DNA from: Pseudomonadota bacterium
GTDB lineage: Bacteria > Pseudomonadota > Gammaproteobacteria > Steroidobacterales > Steroidobacteraceae
Length of the DNA: 64,000 nt
NCBI GenBank assembly: GCA_023417315.1
Contig: JAEZFW010000035.1
Location: 53,769 to 117,768 of the forward strand
Reading direction: 5' to 3'
Positions within the stretch are counted from its first letter, which is position 1, and each line of letters opens with the position of its first letter. Both the position numbers and the translations under genes were made by a program. The notes below the pieces were generated by a model. That model made no database searches. It was not told where the DNA came from and was given only the letters and a program-made list of their open reading frames with translations. Positions 59,681-64,000 of this stretch are shown here, in pieces.

Positions 59681-62428
59681 TCATCTGCTGCGGGCAGGCT
59701 CGACGCTGCGCGTCGCCATGAATAACTCCTCCAATCGCTCACGCTGACCTCGCGCAACGTAGAAACGTTCGACGCGTTCGCGTGCGGCGATCCGAGCGTC
59801 GCGATCGGCGCCTTCGTCGGCAGCGAGCACCTTGTAGCCATCGATCAGGTGCTGCTCCGCTTCTTTGGCGCGCCCCTGCAGATGCAGAACCTCTCCGAGA
59901 GCGCTTTCTGACCGCGCGGCGCGCCAAGCAGGGGAGTTCGTGCGTTTCCACCGATTCATCGCCGCCGTCAGCAGCGCTTCGGCATCGTTGAGCTCTCGCT
60001 TGCGCAACAGTACCTCGCCCAACAGGTGCTCTGAAGAGGCGACGTAGGGGTGGTCGGGAGGAAGAGTTTTCTCGTAACTCTCCAAAGACAAGCGGAGTTG
60101 ATCCTCTGCTTCGGATAGTTTGCCGCGCTTCAGTAACAGATTCGCCAGTGCAGCGCGGCTGTAGGCCGTCTCGTGATGATCACTTCCCAACGTTTGCATG
60201 TGAATGTCCAGCGCTTGGCGCGCGAACTGTTCGGCCTCTTCGATGGCACCCTGACCCACGCGAGCTCTGGCAAGTAGTGCGTATGCGGTGGAGACCTGGC
60301 GACTGGTGGGGCCATACAAACGAATCTGATGATCGAGCGATACCTCCAACAAGGGTGATGCCTCATCCATGCGGCCTTGCCACACCAGAATCTCACCAAA
60401 AGCTACGTTTGCGGTCACTCGGTCCGGATACAGCGTGGGTGTGGTCTCCGCGTAAATGCGAACGGCTTCGCGCACTCGTTGTTCGGCGGAGATGATGTCG
60501 TCTTCCCAAAGATGAACGGATGAGAGATCGAGAAGGACGCTCGCGACTTCGGCGTGAGTCGTGCCGAGCAACTCTCGATGGAGCGCGAGACTCCGTTCGA
60601 AATAGGGCTTGGCGCCGGCGGGATTGCCCGCCGACAACTCGACCCGGCCGAGATTCATGAGCAGCCGGGCGTATGTTAGGGAATTTACGGTGCGATTCGC
60701 TTCGGCGATTTGCACAGCTTCTCGCAGCGCCTTTTCCGCCGCATCGAGGTCGCCTGCTTCTCGCAAGGACATGGCAAGCTCAGTGAGGATGTTTGCTCTT
60801 CGCGATCCGTCCGTATCCGGAAGCTGGCGGCGTAAGCGTTCTGCGTCTTCAAGGAAGCTGACGGAAAGTTCGAACTCATTCTGTCTGCGATACGCTCGGC
60901 CGATCGCTTCAAGCAGTCGCGCTCGCACTTCCGGGTGTTGGCTTAAGTCGCCGCGAATGTTTCGACCCGCTTGATCAAGCAACTCTCGCGCGGTCACCTG
61001 CCGTCCGCGTGCCTCGAAAGGGTCCGAAGCCTCGAAGATATCGAGCATGAACTCAGACACGCTCTCGGCTCGGTCGCCTTCCAAAGTTGCTCGGTCGCGC
61101 TCGGCTGCAATTCGTTGTGCTTGCACCGACATGACGATTGCGAACGCCGAAAGAAACATCGCAAACGCTGCACCAGCCGAGACACCGAACGCGTGGCGTC
61201 TGATGAACCGGGATGAGTAGTACGTCCAGTTGCCTTGACGCGCTTGCACTGGTTCGCGGACTAGATGCCGCTTGATGTCTGCGGCCAGTTGGTCTACGGA
61301 ACCGTATCGATGCTCCGGTTCCTTGCGTAGAGCACGGAGTACGACAGCATCCAGATCACCGCTGAGACGGCGCGCGAGTTTTTCGATCGTGAGTCCTCGC
61401 GCGGCCGCGGCTTTATCAAGCGCGGGATCCTTGGTCTCGGACGCAGCAACTCGTTTCAAGGCGGAGCTCGGGCGTTCCGGATCGGAAATGCAGATCGTGC
61501 GCTCGAGCTCGAGCTGACTCGCTGAGGCGGGAACAGTGTACGGCCGCAGTCCGGTCAAGAGCTCATAGAGCACCACGCCCAAGGCGTACACATCACTCGC
61601 GGTAGTTACGCTTCGACCTAGGATCTGCTCCGGGCTCGCGTATTCTGGAGTCAACAATCGATCGTTCATGCGCGTGAGCGCGAGTGAGGCAGCAGAGCTG
61701 TCCGCATCCAACAGTTTGGCGATGCCGAAATCCAAGAGTTTCGGCGAGCCCTCAGCAGTCACAAGAATGTTCGCAGGCTTGAGATCGCGATGAACGATTA
61801 GGTTCTGATGGGCGTATTGAACCGCGCTGCAGATCTGCAGAAAGAGCTCCAGCCGTGCCTTCACATCGAGCTGTTCACGGTCACAGAAGCGATCCAGCGG
61901 CTCACCATGGACGTACTCCATGATGAGGTAAGGCTGACCTTCCACGGTTTCACCTGCATCGATCAGTCGCGCGATGTTCGGGTGATTGAGGCTCGCGAGG
62001 ATCTGGCGCTCTGCGAGGAGTCGCTGTCCGAGATCCCCATGAATGGTCGCGGAGTCGATGATCTTGACCGCGACCTGCGCCGAATACTGACGGTCAGCTC
62101 GCTCGGCGAGATAGACCGTCCCGGTGCCGCCGTGGCCCAGGATCGATACAAGCCGATAGTTGTTGACGACGCGCCCTAAGATAGCCTCGCGACGATTCCG
62201 CGTCGTGTTCTCGATCGCGGCCCCTAGTGCATGCGTAAGAGGGCCGGTCGATTTCCCCGTATCGTAAGCAAGCAGCTTCGTGAGCTCTTCGCGAAGGGAT
62301 TGATCGTCACCCACCTCGCGGGCGACGAAAGCTTCGCGTTCCTCGCGGCTTAATTCCACCGCGCGCGAAAACAGCTCCTGCAGACGGGCCCAGTGATCGG
62401 CCGGTTGGTCCTTCTCCGGCGAACTCAT
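59681..62428 (-). CDS. Ser/Thr protein kinase with membrane helix and TPR sensor domain
   Basis: 915 residues. The eukaryotic-like kinase domain (about 90-390) has the glycine loop LGHGGTGTVYLAE near 98, the catalytic Lys122, HRDLKPAN at 213-220 and DFG at 233-235. One transmembrane helix at about 413-435 is followed by a long extracytoplasmic part of TPR-like helices (440-910) with repeated A-x-L-x-x-A motifs. An N-terminal helical region (1-80) may regulate it. The start overlaps the sigma factor stop by ATGA, so the two are co-translated; such pairs occur in Acidobacteria, planctomycetes and related gammaproteobacteria. Confidence 0.92.
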   Translation of the reverse strand: MSSPEKDQPADHWARLQELFSRAVELSREEREAFVAREVGDDQSLREELTKLLAYDTGKSTGPLTHALGAAIENTTRNRREAILGRVVNNYRLVSILGHGGTGTVYLAERADRQYSAQVAVKIIDSATIHGDLGQRLLAERQILASLNHPNIARLIDAGETVEGQPYLIMEYVHGEPLDRFCDREQLDVKARLELFLQICSAVQYAHQNLIVHRDLKPANILVTAEGSPKLLDFGIAKLLDADSSAASLALTRMNDRLLTPEYASPEQILGRSVTTASDVYALGVVLYELLTGLRPYTVPASASQLELERTICISDPERPSSALKRVAASETKDPALDKAAAARGLTIEKLARRLSGDLDAVVLRALRKEPEHRYGSVDQLAADIKRHLVREPVQARQGNWTYYSSRFIRRHAFGVSAGAAFAMFLSAFAIVMSVQAQRIAAERDRATLEGDRAESVSEFMLDIFEASDPFEARGRQVTARELLDQAGRNIRGDLSQHPEVRARLLEAIGRAYRRQNEFELSVSFLEDAERLRRQLPDTDGSRRANILTELAMSLREAGDLDAAEKALREAVQIAEANRTVNSLTYARLLMNLGRVELSAGNPAGAKPYFERSLALHRELLGTTHAEVASVLLDLSSVHLWEDDIISAEQRVREAVRIYAETTPTLYPDRVTANVAFGEILVWQGRMDEASPLLEVSLDHQIRLYGPTSRQVSTAYALLARARVGQGAIEEAEQFARQALDIHMQTLGSDHHETAYSRAALANLLLKRGKLSEAEDQLRLSLESYEKTLPPDHPYVASSEHLLGEVLLRKRELNDAEALLTAAMNRWKRTNSPAWRAARSESALGEVLHLQGRAKEAEQHLIDGYKVLAADEGADRDARIAARERVERFYVARGQRERLEELFMATRSVEPARSR

Positions 62429-63009
62429 AACGAATCGGCGTCCACATCCAACCTTCGGTTCGGGCGAATCTGACTCAAGATCCACGCTTTCGCCAAACGC
62501 AGCTCGCGATCCACGGTAGCTTCCGAAATCTTCAAAGTTTCGGAAAGCTCCTGATAGGTGAGCCCACCGAAGTAGTGCAGCTCCACGAGCTCTGCCAACC
62601 TCGCGTTGCTCGTCGCAAGCCGCTGCAGCGCCTCGTCAATCTCGATGACGTCGATGTCGCCTGGGGTTGGGGGGCCGATTTCGAGCCCTTGGAGCTCCTC
62701 GACAGAGCTCGTCGTGGTGGTTCCACCGCGCTTCTCCCTGAAGCGCATCTTGGCGTGGTCCACCAGAATACGACGCATCTGGCGAGCGGCGACAGCGAAG
62801 AAGTGCGCACGATCCTGCCATGGGATGTCCATCTCCACGAGCTTGACGAACGCTTCGTGGACAACCGCTGTGGCCTGCAGAGTGTGTCCCGGCCGCTCTT
62901 GGCGCATGTACTTGCGAGCCCGGTTGCGGAGCTCTTCATAGATGAGCGGCGTCAACCTTTCGAGCGCGCGCGAGTCGCCGGATTGCCAAGCAGACAAAAG
63001 GCGGGTCAC
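62425..63009 (-). CDS. ECF sigma factor (Sig-70_X6 type, kinase-associated)
   Basis: 194 residues from GTG 63009. Region 2 with LIYEELRNRARKYMRQERPGHTLQATAVVHEAFVKL near 23-57 and the HFFAVAARQMRRILVDHA segment near 68-86, a Gly/Thr linker, and region 4 with LAELVELHYFGGLTYQELSETLKISEATVDRELRLAKAWI near 137-178. This matches the TIGR02999-type ECF group, which has no classical anti-sigma factor and sits next to Ser/Thr kinases. It starts the kinase operon and is divergent from the repeat-peptide gene, which it may control. Confidence 0.92.
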   Translation of the reverse strand: MTRLLSAWQSGDSRALERLTPLIYEELRNRARKYMRQERPGHTLQATAVVHEAFVKLVEMDIPWQDRAHFFAVAARQMRRILVDHAKMRFREKRGGTTTTSSVEELQGLEIGPPTPGDIDVIEIDEALQRLATSNARLAELVELHYFGGLTYQELSETLKISEATVDRELRLAKAWILSQIRPNRRLDVDADSL

Positions 63010-63360
63010 TGCCTGGCGATCAGGGGGCGGAATAGCGGCTGCGATTGTATTGCTCAGAGCGAATCTCCAGGGGGAATTCGGCGCAGGTTAAGCCCGCAAC
63101 CCACCACTCACCATTGTTCCATTGCGCAGATCGCGTAGGTCCTAGTTGCGACCTGAATTCACCTACGATTCCCCCCTAAACGATCGTTGCTTTGCTGATG
63201 CGGCATGTCCCCATACGGCACCTGAGCAAATTACTGATTGTTGTCCAAAATTACCGAATGTCCAGTCCGCTTGTGACGGGAGTCACACTGGGTCGTCGCT
63301 TATGCCAGTGAATCACGTTCGCACTCTGCCTTAGTTGGCATTTCCTGGAGGGGTTCAAAA
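63010..63360. other. Divergent control region between ECF sigma and repeat-peptide genes
   Basis: 351 nt without a supported gene. An AT-rich stretch (63170-63260) contains TTACTGATTG and TTACCGAATG, likely promoter material. GTGACGGGAGTCAC near 63274 is a short dyad. ACCACTCACCATTG near 63103 resembles a degenerate heptad arm. GGAGGGG lies nine bases before the ATG at 63361. Confidence 0.45.
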
Positions 63361-63705
63361 ATGTTTCACGTCCTTCTATCTTCAGTTGTTCTCATTTTCT
63401 CAGCTCCCGCTGTATCGGCAGATGCTCCCGTGATGGACATCGCAACGAACTACGCGGCGCTGCTTGCGGACGAGAACAGCCGCCCCGGCCGTCCGCTCGC
63501 ACAGCTGGCCGATGAGAACAGCCGCCCCGGCCGTCCACTCGCACAGATGGCCGATGAGAACAGCCGCCCCGGTCGTCCACTCGCACAGATGGCCGATGAG
63601 AACAGCCGTCCCGGCCGTCCGCTGGCACAGATGGCCGATGAGAACGGCCGCCCTGATCGTGCGCTCGTGCATGCGCACGATGGCTTAGATCTGAGCTTCG
63701 CATAA
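63361..63705 (+). CDS. Secreted peptide with five 14-residue tandem repeats
   Basis: 114 residues. A signal peptide (1-20, cleavage after AVSA) is followed by a 15-residue stretch, then four near-identical units of ADENSRPGRPLAQ(M/L) and a fifth diverged unit (ADENGRPDRALVHA, 92-105), ending HDGLDLSFA. No Cys, so no disulfides. The unit is rich in Arg and Pro. Good ribosome site GGAGGGG. It sits next to the ECF/kinase pair and before another small secreted protein. The function is unknown: a multi-unit peptide precursor, an envelope repeat protein or a metal- or wall-binding tail are all possible. Confidence 0.85.
   Translation: MFHVLLSSVVLIFSAPAVSADAPVMDIATNYAALLADENSRPGRPLAQLADENSRPGRPLAQMADENSRPGRPLAQMADENSRPGRPLAQMADENGRPDRALVHAHDGLDLSFA
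63466..63675 (+). repeat. Tandem 42-bp repeat, five units
   Basis: Five head-to-tail 42-bp units (63466, 63508, 63550, 63592, 63634) encode the 14-residue repeats. Units 1-4 differ mainly at synonymous or third positions; unit 5 has several replacements. The unit length is a multiple of three, so copy number can change in frame. There are no spacers, which rules out CRISPR. Confidence 0.92.
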
Positions 63706-63725
63706 GAAGCGCAGGAGAGAACTCC

Positions 63726-63956
63726 ATGAAGAATCTCACTCTCATGAAGGTTAGCCTCAGCCTCTCGTTTATCGTCGGGCTTGTCGCTGCCGGATCTGTG
63801 TTCTATGCAGATGATGCATCGGCATTACGCGGGGAGTCCTCGAAGACGACAGGCACCTTCGACTCCGCTTCCGAAGAGCCAAGCGCAGAAACGATTGCTG
63901 CTTGGAAAGCCACTGCGAGTGCGTCGGACTACATCCGCCCGCAAGTTCCGATCTGA
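63726..63956 (+). CDS. Small exported protein of unknown function
   Basis: 76 residues with a signal peptide or anchor (about 8-27; VFYADDASA as a possible cleavage site) and a short polar mature part rich in Ser, Ala and Glu, ending YIRPQVPI. It follows the repeat peptide by 20 nt with GGAG before the ATG, so the two are likely one operon. I recognise no family. Confidence 0.7.
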   Translation: MKNLTLMKVSLSLSFIVGLVAAGSVFYADDASALRGESSKTTGTFDSASEEPSAETIAAWKATASASDYIRPQVPI

Positions 63957-63978
63957 TTCGCCACGTCGATGCCGAAGT

Positions 63979-64000
63979 GCTGTCTGCACTCGCAGACAGC
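63979..64000 (+). terminator. Hairpin at the window end, probable terminator
   Basis: GCTGTCTGC and GCAGACAGC pair perfectly around ACTC, 22 nt after the last gene. Whether a T-run follows is not visible because the window ends here. Confidence 0.6.

Noticed and set aside
63466..63675. Tandem repeat considered as a CRISPR array
   Set aside because: Units are contiguous without unique spacers and translate as a peptide repeat; no cas genes nearby.
63392..63745. Antisense open frames of 92-117 residues across the 42-bp repeats
   Set aside because: The repeat unit is a multiple of three with few stop codons, so all frames stay open. Only the forward frame has a signal peptide and a ribosome binding site.

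Overview
This 64 kb window looks like chromosome from a GC-rich gammaproteobacterium. The gene order pncC-recA-recX-alaS-csrA-tRNA, the assimilatory CysB/CysG/CysI set, moaE-moaC-moaA, tonB and an Omp85-type patatin fit that class. The many intergenic palindromes and the ECF sigma/Ser-Thr kinase pair suggest the Steroidobacteraceae/Nevskiales-Xanthomonadales side of it. That placement is inferred from gene style only; no search was run.

Layout. 1-8.2 kb is a core block: mutS (cut by the window edge), pncC, thpR, recA-recX, alaS, csrA, tRNA-Ser(GCT) and tRNA-Arg(ACG). 8.3-13.5 kb holds fba, a membrane protein with a winged-helix regulator, and an operon of a second-type undecaprenyl-diphosphate synthase, a B12-binding radical SAM enzyme and a phosphoglycosyltransferase. 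13.5-20 kb has a secreted glycoside-hydrolase-like protein, tonB and a Tat-exported molybdenum hydroxylase (iorA/iorB type). 20-31.5 kb is an assimilatory sulfur island: cysI with a DUF934 partner, cysB, APS-reductase-type cysH, cysG and cysK, bracketed by two paralogous ferredoxin-NADP reductases. An ABC exporter and a GxxExxY-family gene with a frame-shifted core sit inside it. 31.6-39 kb carries a lipoprotein, PhoX-like phosphatase, an outer-membrane protein, an FAD oxidase, htpX and an acidic-tailed small protein. 39.3-45.7 kb has proB, a CHASE3 histidine kinase and its response regulator, proA and an OmpA-like protein. 45.7-53.2 kb is a molybdenum cofactor and transport island (moaE, a mobA-moaD fusion, moaC, moaA, moeA, two paralogous periplasmic proteins, modB, modC). 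53.2-64 kb has mmsA, a patatin/Omp85 protein, an AraC regulator, a SYLF protein, an ECF sigma factor with a Ser/Thr kinase-TPR protein, and a secreted peptide built of five 14-residue repeats.

The most unusual signal is not a gene. At about eleven intergenic sites there is a long palindrome with one architecture but a different 'word' each time. Each arm is a run of 7-nt (sometimes 8-9-nt) quasi-tandem words, often starting with GAA and often ending toward the loop in GTCAGAG or a variant. The arms face each other across roughly 20-120 nt. Sites occur between convergent, tandem and divergent genes; several supply the stop codon of the adjacent gene, and one single arm forms the leader of alaS. 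One palindrome of the ACCACAAAG word type encloses the GxxExxY gene, whose family is nuclease-like.
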